Source of the DNA: Psychrobacter sp. UBA3962 | GTDB taxonomy: Bacteria > Pseudomonadota > Gammaproteobacteria > Pseudomonadales > Moraxellaceae | Reading direction: 5' to 3' | NCBI RefSeq assembly: GCF_002385225.1 | Contig: NZ_DGDC01000003.1 | Location: 130,284-194,283, forward strand | Length of the DNA stretch: 64,000 bases | Shown: positions 29,960-38,155 of the stretch, piece by piece | Numbering within the stretch: position 1 is the stretch's first letter | Layout: the number at the start of each line of letters is the position of its first letter | The notes under the pieces: generated by a model | Told to the model about the DNA's origin: nothing | The model's database searches: none | What the model saw: only the letters and a program-made list of their open reading frames with translations | Position numbers and translations under genes: made by a program

Positions 29960-32900
29960 TGCAATTAATCTATGGCTCCAAGGCTGGACAAAAAAAGCCA
30001 CATACGCCGCGTATATCTGACGATACTGTTGCGTCTATTACTAAGATTACAGCCCTTTATTTGCTGGGCGAGGGTGAAATACGTGGCTTAGTTAACGGCT
30101 CAAAAAGCATTTACTTCGAAGACACACCACTTGAAGATGAGAACGGCCATCGTAACTTTGAAAACGTAGAATGGGAAATTCGACACGGTACTGTTGATCA
30201 GACTCATATACCTGGTGTGCCTAGTGCCAGTACTGAGAGAGTGATCAACACAGAGTTGCGCAGTAGTGTACCATGGACTCGCCTAATAACTGATATCGAG
30301 TTATCTAGTATCAACGTCAATGTGTCGTGGCCACGTCTGTCAAAAATGGAAGACAATGGCGATGTAAACGGTACCACAGTAGATTACGCTATCGACGTAC
30401 GTACAGATGGTGGCGCTTGGGTGACTATGGTCAGCAAATCACTTACTGCAAAGACATCTGGCCGCTATCAACGTACTCACAATATCCCGCTGCCGGATGC
30501 TAATAATAACTGGCAGGTCCGTGTCCGTAAAATCACAGAGGATGGTGATAACGAGCGTCTATTTAATCAGATGCACATTGATAGCATTGCTGAGATTATT
30601 GACGCTAAATTATGCTATCCACACTCCGCTGTTATCAAGCTAACATGGGACTCACGTGCATTTGGCAACACTCCAAAAGTATCGTTTGAGACATATGGTC
30701 GTTATGTCAAGGTGCCTGTTAATTATGATGCAGAGACCCGAAAGAGCACTGGTATTTGGACTGGCGAATTCAAAGAAGCTTTTACAACAAATCCAGCTTG
30801 GATTTACTATGACCTAATCACAAATGATAGATATGGCCTAGGCAACAAATTAAAGCCGTACATGATCAACAAGTGGGCCATTGAGCATATCGCAAAAATC
30901 TGTGATGTCATGGTCGATGACGGTAAAGGTGGGTTAGAGCCTCGCTATACCTGCAACTTATATCTACAGACGGCTGAAACAGCTTTTGACGTACTGCAAC
31001 ATATTGCTGGCATCTTCCGTGGCATGGCATTTTGGAATGGGTCACAAATCATATTAGACGCAGATACCTATAAAGACTGTGATTATGTGATTACCCGTGC
31101 CAACGTTATAAATGGCGAGTTTGTTAAGACCGGTACAGCTGCGAACGAACGTCACACTATCGCAAAAGTTGGCTACTCGAACCCAGATAATAACTACGAA
31201 GTAGATTATGTCTTTGTACGTAACGAGCGGGCTATCGCCGAGATTGGCATCAACATACTTGATTTATCAGCTATCGCTTGTACTAGCGAGGGTGAAGCTT
31301 ATCGCTTTGGCTTAGCTGCTTTATTAACTGAACAGAATAGAACGCAAACCGTATCATTTACCATGGGTTTAGATGGTGCATTACCAAGTGTGGGTGACCG
31401 TATTGATATCCCGGATATTATGTTCACTGGTCACAATACTGGTGGGCGTATATCTAGTGTTAATAAAGATCGTACAGTCATTACTGTTGACAGAGACAAT
31501 GTGCCTGTATCACCAGGCGACAAGTTGGTTGTTAACTTAGAATCTGGCAAAGCACAAACTCGTGAAACTCTGTCGATCAATGGCCGAGAAATCACTGTCA
31601 GCAAGCCATTTGATGCGGTATCACGCGAGAACGTGTGGGCAGTAAGTAGCGATGAACTGCCAACTATGTCGTTTATCGTACTGTCAGTACGTGCAAACGA
31701 GGACGGCACACAGTATAGCTACACAGCACTGCAATACGATGCAACCCTGCAGCAGCAGATTGACAATGGCACTATTATTGAGAATAAGCCGCCGCTGCCA
31801 CCGCTTGTGTCAATGATCATTGATGCGCCACAGTCAATAGCTCTATCTACTCGTCATCGCATTGAGCAAGCGCAAACTATCACTACGCTTGTAATAACTT
31901 GGGAGCAAGTAAAAGATGCTGTTGCGTATGACGTCGAGTGGCGAAAAGATGATGGCGATTGGATAAGCGTACCACGCACAGGTAATATTTCAGTGGAGGT
32001 TGATGGTGTGTACAGTGGCAATTATATTGCCCGCGTGCGTGCTGTCAGTGCGTTTGATGCTGTCTCAAAGCCTATCACATCTACTCTAACAAAAGTTGAA
32101 GGCAAGGCTGGCAAGCCGCCAAGTTTGTTGTCATTAAAAGCCACCGGCACTTTATTTGGCATGGAGCTTAATTGGTCATTTGCAAAAGGCTCAGGTGACG
32201 CTGCTTACACTGAAATACAAGTTGCATCTGCCCCAGATACTAATGTGGCTCTACTTGGACAGTACAGCTATCCAACCAACAACGCCAAGCTTAACGGCTT
32301 ACAAAACGGACTGGTGCAGTATTACCGTGGCCGTATTGTCGACAAACTAGGTTTTAAGGGTGACTGGAGTAACTGGGTCAAAGGCCAAGTGCTTAATGAC
32401 TCAAGCCAAGTGCTAGATTTAATTGCCGGTGATATTGAGCAGTCGCATCTACATCAAGAGCTAGGCGAAAAAATAGACAAGATTGACATTGTTGACGATA
32501 AAGTATCGCAGGAAACTAGAGACAGAATACAGGCAATCATTGACGCAGAGTCTAAGATTGATAAAAAAGCTAATCAAGCTGACTTTATACAGTTTCAGGA
32601 AGATACGAGCAACGAGTTCGGCGTGCAAGGCGAAAAACTGGAAGGTGTTATTGCTGACTATCGTCCGCGTCACGCCGATAAAAACCGACATGCTGATAAG
32701 AGTAGGTCTGCCCAGTGGACATACTGGAAAACTGTTGCTCGTGATAACTATGCAACAAATGAGCGTATCACTGTATTGCAGTCTGATGTCGCAGACAGCA
32801 ATGCGACATACACTCAAAGTCTGAAAACCCTTGCAACATCAACCGAGGCGTTAGCCAGTAAGACTGATACCCTGCAAACCACGGTTAGCGGCAATACAGC

Positions 32901-33333
32901 GAGCATTCAGCAACACAGTAAGTCTATCAATGGTCTATCGGCTGAGCACACTTTAACGCTTGACGTTAACGGTTATGTTACAGGGGTTGGTAATTATAAC
33001 GACGGCAAAAAAGGCAGCTTTGCAATTAGAGTTGACGAGTTTTGGATCGCTTCCCCGGATAACAAGTCCAAAGTTAGACCCTTAGTCTATTATCCAAGTT
33101 CAACCACTATTAATGGGGTTGTCGTCCCGAATGGGCTGTATCTTGACGGCAATATCTTTGCAAAAGGCTCAATTACAGCAGATAAGATACACGCTGAGTC
33201 ATTATCGGCTTTAACAGCAAACATCGGTCACTTTAAGTCAGCACCATCTGGGGCTAGGCTTGAGATTAAAGATAGTGTGCTAGAGGTTTACGACAGTAAT
33301 AACAGATTACGTGTTCGCATGGGGGTTTGGTAA
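29959..33333 (+). CDS. Host specificity / central tail fibre protein J-like
   Basis: 1124 residues. SDDTVASITKITALYLLGEG at the start and YLLGEGEIRGLVNG are the gpJ signature. The middle carries the Phage-tail_3 region (FDVLQHIAGIFRGMAFWNGS), then two fibronectin-III-like domains (about 620-800). A DUF1983-type C-terminus follows, with ITVLQSDVADSNATYTQSLK, SIAVDEF-like FAIRVDEFWIASPDN and KGSITADKIHAESL. It recognises the host receptor. Start overlaps the I stop (TAATG). Confidence 0.93.
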   Translation: MQLIYGSKAGQKKPHTPRISDDTVASITKITALYLLGEGEIRGLVNGSKSIYFEDTPLEDENGHRNFENVEWEIRHGTVDQTHIPGVPSASTERVINTELRSSVPWTRLITDIELSSINVNVSWPRLSKMEDNGDVNGTTVDYAIDVRTDGGAWVTMVSKSLTAKTSGRYQRTHNIPLPDANNNWQVRVRKITEDGDNERLFNQMHIDSIAEIIDAKLCYPHSAVIKLTWDSRAFGNTPKVSFETYGRYVKVPVNYDAETRKSTGIWTGEFKEAFTTNPAWIYYDLITNDRYGLGNKLKPYMINKWAIEHIAKICDVMVDDGKGGLEPRYTCNLYLQTAETAFDVLQHIAGIFRGMAFWNGSQIILDADTYKDCDYVITRANVINGEFVKTGTAANERHTIAKVGYSNPDNNYEVDYVFVRNERAIAEIGINILDLSAIACTSEGEAYRFGLAALLTEQNRTQTVSFTMGLDGALPSVGDRIDIPDIMFTGHNTGGRISSVNKDRTVITVDRDNVPVSPGDKLVVNLESGKAQTRETLSINGREITVSKPFDAVSRENVWAVSSDELPTMSFIVLSVRANEDGTQYSYTALQYDATLQQQIDNGTIIENKPPLPPLVSMIIDAPQSIALSTRHRIEQAQTITTLVITWEQVKDAVAYDVEWRKDDGDWISVPRTGNISVEVDGVYSGNYIARVRAVSAFDAVSKPITSTLTKVEGKAGKPPSLLSLKATGTLFGMELNWSFAKGSGDAAYTEIQVASAPDTNVALLGQYSYPTNNAKLNGLQNGLVQYYRGRIVDKLGFKGDWSNWVKGQVLNDSSQVLDLIAGDIEQSHLHQELGEKIDKIDIVDDKVSQETRDRIQAIIDAESKIDKKANQADFIQFQEDTSNEFGVQGEKLEGVIADYRPRHADKNRHADKSRSAQWTYWKTVARDNYATNERITVLQSDVADSNATYTQSLKTLATSTEALASKTDTLQTTVSGNTASIQQHSKSINGLSAEHTLTLDVNGYVTGVGNYNDGKKGSFAIRVDEFWIASPDNKSKVRPLVYYPSSTTINGVVVPNGLYLDGNIFAKGSITADKIHAESLSALTANIGHFKSAPSGARLEIKDSVLEVYDSNNRLRVRMGVW

Positions 33334-33668
33334 TGCCGCAAGGGTTGCAAGTTTTTGATGAAAATGGCAAAGAGGTGTTTAACTCAAGCACTAGAACCTT
33401 CCAAGTTATAAAGAAGGTAGTGTTTAAAAAAGATACTTCCCTAACTATAAGCCACCCACTTTTCAACAAAGATTCAGGGTTAACCCCTATGTTTATTGTG
33501 TCCCCTGCATTTTTTGGGGGTAAGGTAGCTAGCATTGAGCATCTCGGTGGAGACACTATCAGGCTCGACATGGTTGAAGGCGGTAAGTTTGAGCAAACAG
33601 CCCCTTGGATAGGCACTAGCTACTTTAACGACCATTCAAATATGACTCTGTTATTAGGGGTATACTGA
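33333..33668 (+). CDS. Tail-tip-associated protein with GLQVF repeat (111 aa)
   Basis: The ATG at 33333-33335 overlaps the gpJ stop (TAATG). The product begins MPQGLQVFDENGKEVFNSST, a motif shared twice by the next protein. This GLQVFNxxG start is typical of short proteins following gpJ in Moraxellaceae prophages. The function is not recognised; it may decorate or complete the fibre tip. Confidence 0.65.
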   Translation: MPQGLQVFDENGKEVFNSSTRTFQVIKKVVFKKDTSLTISHPLFNKDSGLTPMFIVSPAFFGGKVASIEHLGGDTIRLDMVEGGKFEQTAPWIGTSYFNDHSNMTLLLGVY

Positions 33669-34342
33669 TGGCTGACTATCATGGTTTTCAGGTTCTTAGT
33701 GAGCGTGGGGATGTTCAATTATCTGACAAGGCTTACGATATAACTTGGCAAAACGCAACTGAGTTGAAGGGTGAAGGAGAGTTCTCTGGAGACTTTATAG
33801 CTGTCGAACCAAGAGATGGCGAAACCTTCTACCCTTTTCCACTTAAACTACGCATAGGTGGGTGGTCTGATGATACGGTGTTTGCAGATATTAACCCAGA
33901 TAAAATACAAATGTATAAGGGTAGTGGTAGGGTACATTTTTTTGGATATACAACCACTCCGCCAGTTGGTGAGAACTTTGGGCTTCAAGTGTTCAATGAA
34001 AACAAAGAGCTGACGTTTTCTAGTGGGATGTTGAGCTTAGACATTTTAGAGGTTGTTGAGGTAGATGATGTTAGGATAAATACCAACTCTGTCATATCAA
34101 GACACTTTGTAGGTGACAGAAAGGTAGCCATAGTCCCACTAGGAAATCCCTTTCTGATGGTTAGGGAAGGGGATAAATACGACCACTTTGATGTGTGGTC
34201 TGCAAGTTTTAGTAGGGAAGGTCAATATATAGTGACAAAGTACATAAAGTCTAGGGAGTCTTATATACCCTCATTTATAGGTTTTAGGTATACCTCAAGG
34301 TCATCACTTCAATTCTTAATAATCGACTTAAAGGGGTTTTAA
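33668..34342 (+). CDS. Tail-tip-associated protein with two GLQVF domains (224 aa)
   Basis: The protein contains two copies of the start motif of its neighbour: HGFQVLSERGDVQLSDKAYD at the N-terminus and NFGLQVFNENKELTFSSGML at about residues 104-123. Each is followed by beta-rich sequence. It looks like a tandem duplication of the 111-residue domain encoded upstream. Start overlaps that gene's stop (ATGA-like, one base). No function recognised. Confidence 0.65.
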   Translation: MADYHGFQVLSERGDVQLSDKAYDITWQNATELKGEGEFSGDFIAVEPRDGETFYPFPLKLRIGGWSDDTVFADINPDKIQMYKGSGRVHFFGYTTTPPVGENFGLQVFNENKELTFSSGMLSLDILEVVEVDDVRINTNSVISRHFVGDRKVAIVPLGNPFLMVREGDKYDHFDVWSASFSREGQYIVTKYIKSRESYIPSFIGFRYTSRSSLQFLIIDLKGF

Positions 34343-34343
34343 A

Positions 34344-34532
34344 ATGAAGAATCTAGTTGTAATTTTCTTTCTCTTATCCTCTGGCTGTACTGCTAGAAGC
34401 GATTACAGGGAGAATTTCAATGATAAAACACACACCTCTGACGCACTTTACAAAATATCTCAAGATGATATTAAAGACAGAATAGAAGCAGACCGTTTTG
34501 AAAGGCTGCTTCTAAATAAGAAAACACAATAA
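34344..34532 (+). CDS. Small lipoprotein (62 aa), possible exclusion or spanin-type role
   Basis: MKNLVVIFFLLSSGC is a short signal with a lipobox L-S-S-G-C. The mature part is charged and helical (DDIKDRIEADRFERLLLN). It follows the fibre-associated genes and precedes a terminator and the holin. Lambdoid phages encode small lipoproteins in this area (Rz1 spanin, Cor exclusion). It is not embedded in an Rz gene, so the exclusion type is more likely. Confidence 0.6.
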   Translation: MKNLVVIFFLLSSGCTARSDYRENFNDKTHTSDALYKISQDDIKDRIEADRFERLLLNKKTQ

Positions 34533-34553
34533 CCACCTTCAGGTGGTTTTTTT
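34531..34553 (+). terminator. Intrinsic terminator before the lysis genes
   Basis: AACCACCT-TC-AGGTGGTT, an 8-bp stem with a 2-nt loop, then U-rich sequence. It overlaps the lipoprotein stop codon. Confidence 0.8.
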
Positions 34554-34572
34554 ATATCTAAAAGGGGGCGAT

Positions 34573-35088
34573 ATGCTCAAAAAGATTTTAAGCTGCGGCA
34601 TTTGCATCAAAAAACAAATGCTGTGGCTGTTAGCTGCATTGCTGCTACTAATGACAGCGGCGGTAGCAAGCTCGGGAAAACCTCCAGACACTGTAACTCT
34701 AAACAATTACGGTGTAGGAGTGCCATTCCTCAAATCGTGGATTTCGATTTGGATTTTTGCCGCGGCCGGTGGTGCAGGGTCGCTATTTTTTAAGATTAAA
34801 GCGATTGACGAGCACTTTCGCTTTTTGATGATTGCTAAACCGTTCTTAGGGCTGTTTGGCGCTTTATCACTGTGCCTGGTGCTAGCAAGCAGCGTAGAGC
34901 CGCAGCCGCCTGTAATGTCGGCTTATGCGTTTGTAGCCGCTTTATTGTCAGCACCAATTTTGCAAGCATTGTTAGCTGTTGCATCACTGCCTCGCAATCA
35001 GGCCGAGCTGTTTAATACTATAAACCCATTTAAGTTCAAAGTTGTAGTAGATGATGACAACAAAGGAGCGCTAGATGACAAGTCTTAA
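34573..35088 (+). CDS. Holin-like membrane protein (171 aa)
   Basis: From ATG 34573 (AAAGGGGGCG 4-5 nt upstream). Hydrophobic segments lie at about 16-32 (MLWLLAALLLLMTAAV), 52-72 (WISIWIFAAAGGAGSLFF), 90-108 (AKPFLGLFGALSLCLVL) and 117-138. The C-terminal tail is acidic with VVVDDDNKGALDDKS. Position directly upstream of a second membrane protein and the endolysin makes it the likely holin. No sequence family is recognised with confidence. Confidence 0.65.
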   Translation: MLKKILSCGICIKKQMLWLLAALLLLMTAAVASSGKPPDTVTLNNYGVGVPFLKSWISIWIFAAAGGAGSLFFKIKAIDEHFRFLMIAKPFLGLFGALSLCLVLASSVEPQPPVMSAYAFVAALLSAPILQALLAVASLPRNQAELFNTINPFKFKVVVDDDNKGALDDKS

Positions 35089-35377
35089 TTTCAACTTAAG
35101 CGCTGTCGTGTGCATTTTGGCAGCAGCTTATGGGTTTCGCATCTTGATCAAACATCTGCATATTGCTCGCCGCGACATGCGCACAGTAGCTTGTGATGCA
35201 TTGCCTGTCATCCTAGGTACTTTATCATGGGCAACCGCAGCACTGATATTTTTAGAAATGCCAGTAACGTACAGCTCGCCGATTGAGCTGCAAAGGGTGT
35301 TTATGGTTATAACTTGGTGTTGGTTAATTAGCAGATACCGACGATGCAAAACTAAACGATTACGCCCGCGCAACTAG
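35075..35377 (+). CDS. Second small membrane protein of the lysis cassette (100 aa)
   Basis: Two to three hydrophobic segments (NLSAVVCILAAAYGFRIL; VILGTLSWATAALIFLEM; a third ending VFMVITWCWLISRY) and a basic C-terminal tail RRCKTKRLRPRN. It overlaps the holin gene by 14 bp. It may be an antiholin, a second holin or a lysis regulator. No spanin pair is recognised nearby. The stop codon lies in the terminator stem at 35364-35388. Confidence 0.6.
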   Translation: MTSLNFNLSAVVCILAAAYGFRILIKHLHIARRDMRTVACDALPVILGTLSWATAALIFLEMPVTYSSPIELQRVFMVITWCWLISRYRRCKTKRLRPRN

Positions 35378-35388
35378 CGGGCTTTTTT
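35364..35388 (+). terminator. Intrinsic terminator before the endolysin
   Basis: GCCCGC / GCGGGC stem with a 7-nt loop and six U, overlapping the end of the 100-residue membrane protein gene. Confidence 0.82.
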
Positions 35389-35407
35389 ACGTATAAAGGA
35401 TTTAAAA

Positions 35408-35902
35408 ATGAGCAAATTTAATGAGTTTTTTGACAGATTAATGCAGCACGAGGGCGGCTATGTGAACCATCCGAACGACCCAGGCGGTGAGACGATGTGG
35501 GGCGTCACTAAACGAGTTGCACAGGCACACGGATATTATGGACCTATGCGTCAATTGCCAAAAAGTAAAGCCAGGGAGATAGCAACGACATCATACTGGT
35601 TAGCGGTTAGAGGTGATGATTTACCACCGGCTGTGGCTTGGCAGTTAGTGGATGCAGCATACAACCATGGGAACCGTAATGCGGTTAAGTTTTTACAACG
35701 TGCTGTTGGGGCGGTTGACGACGGCATTATCGGGCCACGCACGCTGTCAGCAGTAAAATCGATGGATGTTAATGACGTGGTTTTACTATTTAACGCAGAG
35801 CGATTGATGTTTTATACACAGTTAAGAACCTGGTCAGTGTTTGGTAAGGGATGGGCGAGGCGCATTGTTGGCAATCTAAGATATGCTGCTAAAGATAATT
35901 AG
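35408..35902 (+). CDS. Endolysin, GH108 N-acetylmuramidase with PG-binding tail
   Basis: 164 residues. The GH108 core MQHEGGYVNHPNDPGGETMW (catalytic Glu in HEGGY, about residue 15) and GVTKRVAQAHGYYG are clear. The C-terminal half (LVDAAYNHGNRNAVKFLQRA, DDGIIGPRTLSAV) is the PG_binding_3 domain. It cleaves peptidoglycan at the end of the lytic cycle. It is the last phage gene before the attachment site; no signal peptide, so it needs the holin. Confidence 0.92.
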   Translation: MSKFNEFFDRLMQHEGGYVNHPNDPGGETMWGVTKRVAQAHGYYGPMRQLPKSKAREIATTSYWLAVRGDDLPPAVAWQLVDAAYNHGNRNAVKFLQRAVGAVDDGIIGPRTLSAVKSMDVNDVVLLFNAERLMFYTQLRTWSVFGKGWARRIVGNLRYAAKDN

Positions 35903-35944
35903 GATGACATGCTTTGAAGTAGAATCACGTCAAAATCTTGTCAT

Positions 35945-35970
35945 AAAAAAAGCCCCTCTGGTGAGGGGCT
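35945..35970 (-). terminator. Intrinsic terminator for ssrA (read on minus strand)
   Basis: AGCCCCTC-TGGT-GAGGGGCT, an 8-bp stem followed on the minus strand by seven U. It lies 20 bp past the mature tmRNA 3' end. It is on the prophage side of the attachment core, so the prophage probably supplies this terminator for the host gene. It also works as a weak terminator for the endolysin strand. Confidence 0.82.
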
Positions 35971-35989
35971 TGATTTTATTACTAATATT

Positions 35990-36020
35990 TGGTGGAGATG
36001 GCGGGAGTTGAACCCGCGTC
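35990..36020. other. Probable prophage attachment core (attR/attL side) in ssrA 3' end
   Basis: The last phage gene ends 88 bp before the ssrA 3' end and no chromosomal gene lies between. ssrA 3' ends are frequent integration sites. The second copy must lie left of the window, so the core cannot be delimited here. The 31-bp span is a placeholder for the T-arm and acceptor end. Confidence 0.5.
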
Positions 36021-36347
36021 CGCCAGCACTACGCTCATGAATCTACATGTTTAGGGTCTGTCTTTAGTTTTAGCCCGCACCGAACCGACAGTCAGGTTGG
36101 ATAGGGCGATCCTTTAAGTTTGAACCTAAGTGACTAAGGCAGACACTTAAGCGAACCCATATGCGTGCGCTTCAACTCATCTAACCCACTATGGGTAAAG
36201 GGCAGAGGAGTAAGCAGGGTTTAAGCTGCTAGAGCGTAAGTTTCGTCGTTTGCGACTATAACAATATATGTTTGATTTACGAGAGGACATATACTCTCGA
36301 CATGCATCATTGAGTTTCATCACCAGCGTCGAAGCCAGAACATCCCC
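35990..36347 (-). ncRNA. ssrA: tmRNA
   Basis: Minus strand: the 5' end GGGGAUGUUCUGGCUUCGAC pairs with the 3' acceptor part ending CUCCACCA, giving the tRNA-like domain. A T-arm GGUUCAACUCC with the expected loop lies near the end. The internal reading frame encodes the tag ANDETYALAA followed by UAA (about 36209-36240 region). It rescues stalled ribosomes and tags their products. The 3' end borders the prophage, consistent with integration there. A promoter with TATAAT lies upstream. Confidence 0.95.
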
Positions 36348-36360
36348 AATGGAACGAAAC

Positions 36361-36389
36361 ATTATATAGTTAAATTTGAATTAGTACAA
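36361..36389 (-). promoter_or_regulatory. ssrA promoter
   Basis: Minus strand: TTGTAC (36384-36389), 17 bp, TATAAT (36361-36366). The transcript would start near 36354 and need only slight 5' trimming. Confidence 0.65.
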
Positions 36390-36457
36390 GATTATCTTGG
36401 CAAATCTTACATAAGATAACATATTGATAAATTTAACTAATTAATAATTTTAGCATT

Positions 36458-36484
36458 AAAAAAGTCAGCCGAAGCTGACTTTTT
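36458..36484 (-). terminator. Intrinsic terminator after rplI (bidirectional)
   Basis: AGTCAGC-CGAA-GCTGACT, 7-bp stem with a CGAA (GNRA-like) loop, U-rich on both strands. It ends the rpsF-rpsR-rplI transcript. Confidence 0.85.
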
Positions 36485-36515
36485 CTTTAACAACTAAACT
36501 GTAGTAGGGCAGTTA

Positions 36516-37016
36516 TTATTCTGCGTCTTCTTCAGCTTCTTGTTGTTGTTTTGCAGATTCTACATCACCATCTTCAGAAAGAATAGTAACTAGGATGCTA
36601 GCAAAGATGTCGTGGTGAAGTTGGATGTCAACGTTGTATTCACCCACTTGACGTAAAGTACCTTCAGGTAGCTTAACTTCAGCGCGGTCCACTTCAAGGC
36701 CAGACTTGGTTAAAGCATCAGCGATATCGCGAGTACCGATAGAACCGAATAGCTTACCATCTTCACCAGATTTAGCGCGCATGATAACGTTAACATCAGT
36801 TAACGCGTCAGCACGTTTCTGTGCAGCGGCTAATTCTTCAGCTTCGATAGCTTCAAGTTCAGCACGACGAGCTTCAAATTTCTCAACGTTAGCTGGAGTA
36901 GCTGGTAAAGCTTTACCTTGAGGGATTAAGTAGTTACGACCGTAACCTGATTTTACATCGACAGTTTCGCCAAGTTTACCAAGGTTGACGATACGCTGTA
37001 ATAAAATAACTTGCAT
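36516..37016 (-). CDS. rplI: 50S ribosomal protein L9
   Basis: 166 residues starting MQVILLQRIVNLGKLGETVD, then KSGYGRNYLIPQGKA, the L9 signature. The two-domain form with a long linking helix is recognisable. The C-terminus ends with an acidic extension (SEDGDVESAKQQQEAEEDAE) longer than the 148-residue enterobacterial protein. Third gene of the S6-S18-L9 operon; 19 bp after rpsR. Confidence 0.97.
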   Translation of the reverse strand: MQVILLQRIVNLGKLGETVDVKSGYGRNYLIPQGKALPATPANVEKFEARRAELEAIEAEELAAAQKRADALTDVNVIMRAKSGEDGKLFGSIGTRDIADALTKSGLEVDRAEVKLPEGTLRQVGEYNVDIQLHHDIFASILVTILSEDGDVESAKQQQEAEEDAE

Positions 37017-37035
37017 GAGTCACTCCTAAGTTGGC

Positions 37036-37263
37036 TTACTGATGGTTGTCAGTGTATGGAAGCAATGCTAAGTAACGAGCTTGTTTGATAGCAGTTGCTA
37101 ATTGACGCTGATATTTGTTAGACGTACCAGTGATACGGCTAGGAACAATTTTACCATTGTCACTGATGTATTGTTTTAGTAGCTCTACATCTTTATAGTC
37201 GATGTGAGTGATACCTTCAGCGGTAAAACGGCAAAATTTGCGACGGCGATAAAAACGTGCCAT
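37036..37263 (-). CDS. rpsR: 30S ribosomal protein S18
   Basis: 75 residues, beginning MARFYRRRKFCRFTAEGITH, and containing GKIVPSRITGTSNKYQRQLA, the S18 signature. Binds 16S rRNA with S6. Between rpsF and rplI in the usual order. Confidence 0.98.
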   Translation of the reverse strand: MARFYRRRKFCRFTAEGITHIDYKDVELLKQYISDNGKIVPSRITGTSNKYQRQLATAIKQARYLALLPYTDNHQ

Positions 37264-37289
37264 GGATACTCTCCTTAAATGAGCTTAAA

Positions 37290-37694
37290 TTATTCGTCAG
37301 AATCGTCGTTAGACTCATCATCCTGATCGTTGTCAAAGTTTTCGCTACGTGGAGCTTTACGTGCACGCTTCTCATCAGCGCTTTTCGCTAATTGTGAAGG
37401 CTCAGTAATAGCGTCGTCACGACGAACAACTAGGCTACGGATGATAGCGTCGTTATAACGGAACAGCTCTTCAAGCTCTGCTAGAGTTTCGCCATTACAC
37501 TCAATGTTGAATAAAACATAGTGTGCTTTATGGATTTTGTTAATTGGGTAAGCCAATTGACGACGGCCCCAGTCTTCAAGACGGTGAACCATACCATTGT
37601 TGTCTTGAACCAATTTGATATATCGCTCAACCATACCGACTACTTGGTCGCTTTGGTCAGGGTGTACGATAAGCACCACTTCGTAATGTCTCAT
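37290..37694 (-). CDS. rpsF: 30S ribosomal protein S6
   Basis: 134 residues: MRHYEVVLIVHPDQSDQVVG, EDWGRRQLAYPINKIHKAHY, a complete S6 core. The C-terminal tail (from about 105) is basic then strongly acidic (FDNDQDDESNDDSDE), reminiscent of the glutamylated tail of E. coli S6. First gene of its operon, with a long leader. Confidence 0.97.
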   Translation of the reverse strand: MRHYEVVLIVHPDQSDQVVGMVERYIKLVQDNNGMVHRLEDWGRRQLAYPINKIHKAHYVLFNIECNGETLAELEELFRYNDAIIRSLVVRRDDAITEPSQLAKSADEKRARKAPRSENFDNDQDDESNDDSDE

Positions 37695-37881
37695 TTAGGA
37701 CTCCTTACGGATTAGTAGCCATTGACCCCATGTCAACAGCAAGGAGATTTATAGCAGATACGAGGTAATTATTAGATTGTATCTACATCGAAATAAATTG
37801 GTGTTGCTGTTTATAAGCTAACAATAAATTTACTAATGCTATAAAGCGCCGGATTATAACAGTTAATGCTTTTTTTAACAA
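37695..37881 (-). promoter_or_regulatory. rpsF promoter and about 150-nt leader
   Basis: Minus strand TTGTTA (37876-37881), 17 bp, TATAAT (37853-37858), giving a leader of about 150 nt. The leader contains a GUAGAUAC / GUAUCUGC hairpin. rpsF leaders often carry an S6:S18-binding autoregulatory structure; I did not confirm that fold. The remaining DNA up to 38155 holds a small tandem repeat and otherwise nothing recognised. Confidence 0.5.
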
Positions 37882-38064
37882 GCTTTGTATCAAATGATTT
37901 CAATTCTCAAGAACTGATTGAGACTCGCCCAAAAAATGTTTACAGTAACCTGCTGACAACATCTTTAATATTTTATCTTTAATATAAGATTGTTATTCCA
38001 ATAGAAGTCTCAAATAACAATAAATAGAAGATATTGCTTTCATGATTAACAACTTTAATCCACC

Positions 38065-38094
38065 TTTGATTTTTATAGCTTTGATTTTTATAGC
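38065..38094. repeat. Tandem 15-bp duplication
   Basis: TTTGATTTTTATAGC occurs twice head to tail, with no difference. It lies upstream of the NAD(P)-binding protein gene, 61 bp before its start. Probably a slippage duplication. Confidence 0.7.
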
Positions 38095-38155
38095 AAGGTG
38101 ACCCTCAGCTGAGGCTGCACACGATAAAAAGTGTTATCAAACAGGTAAATAGGTT

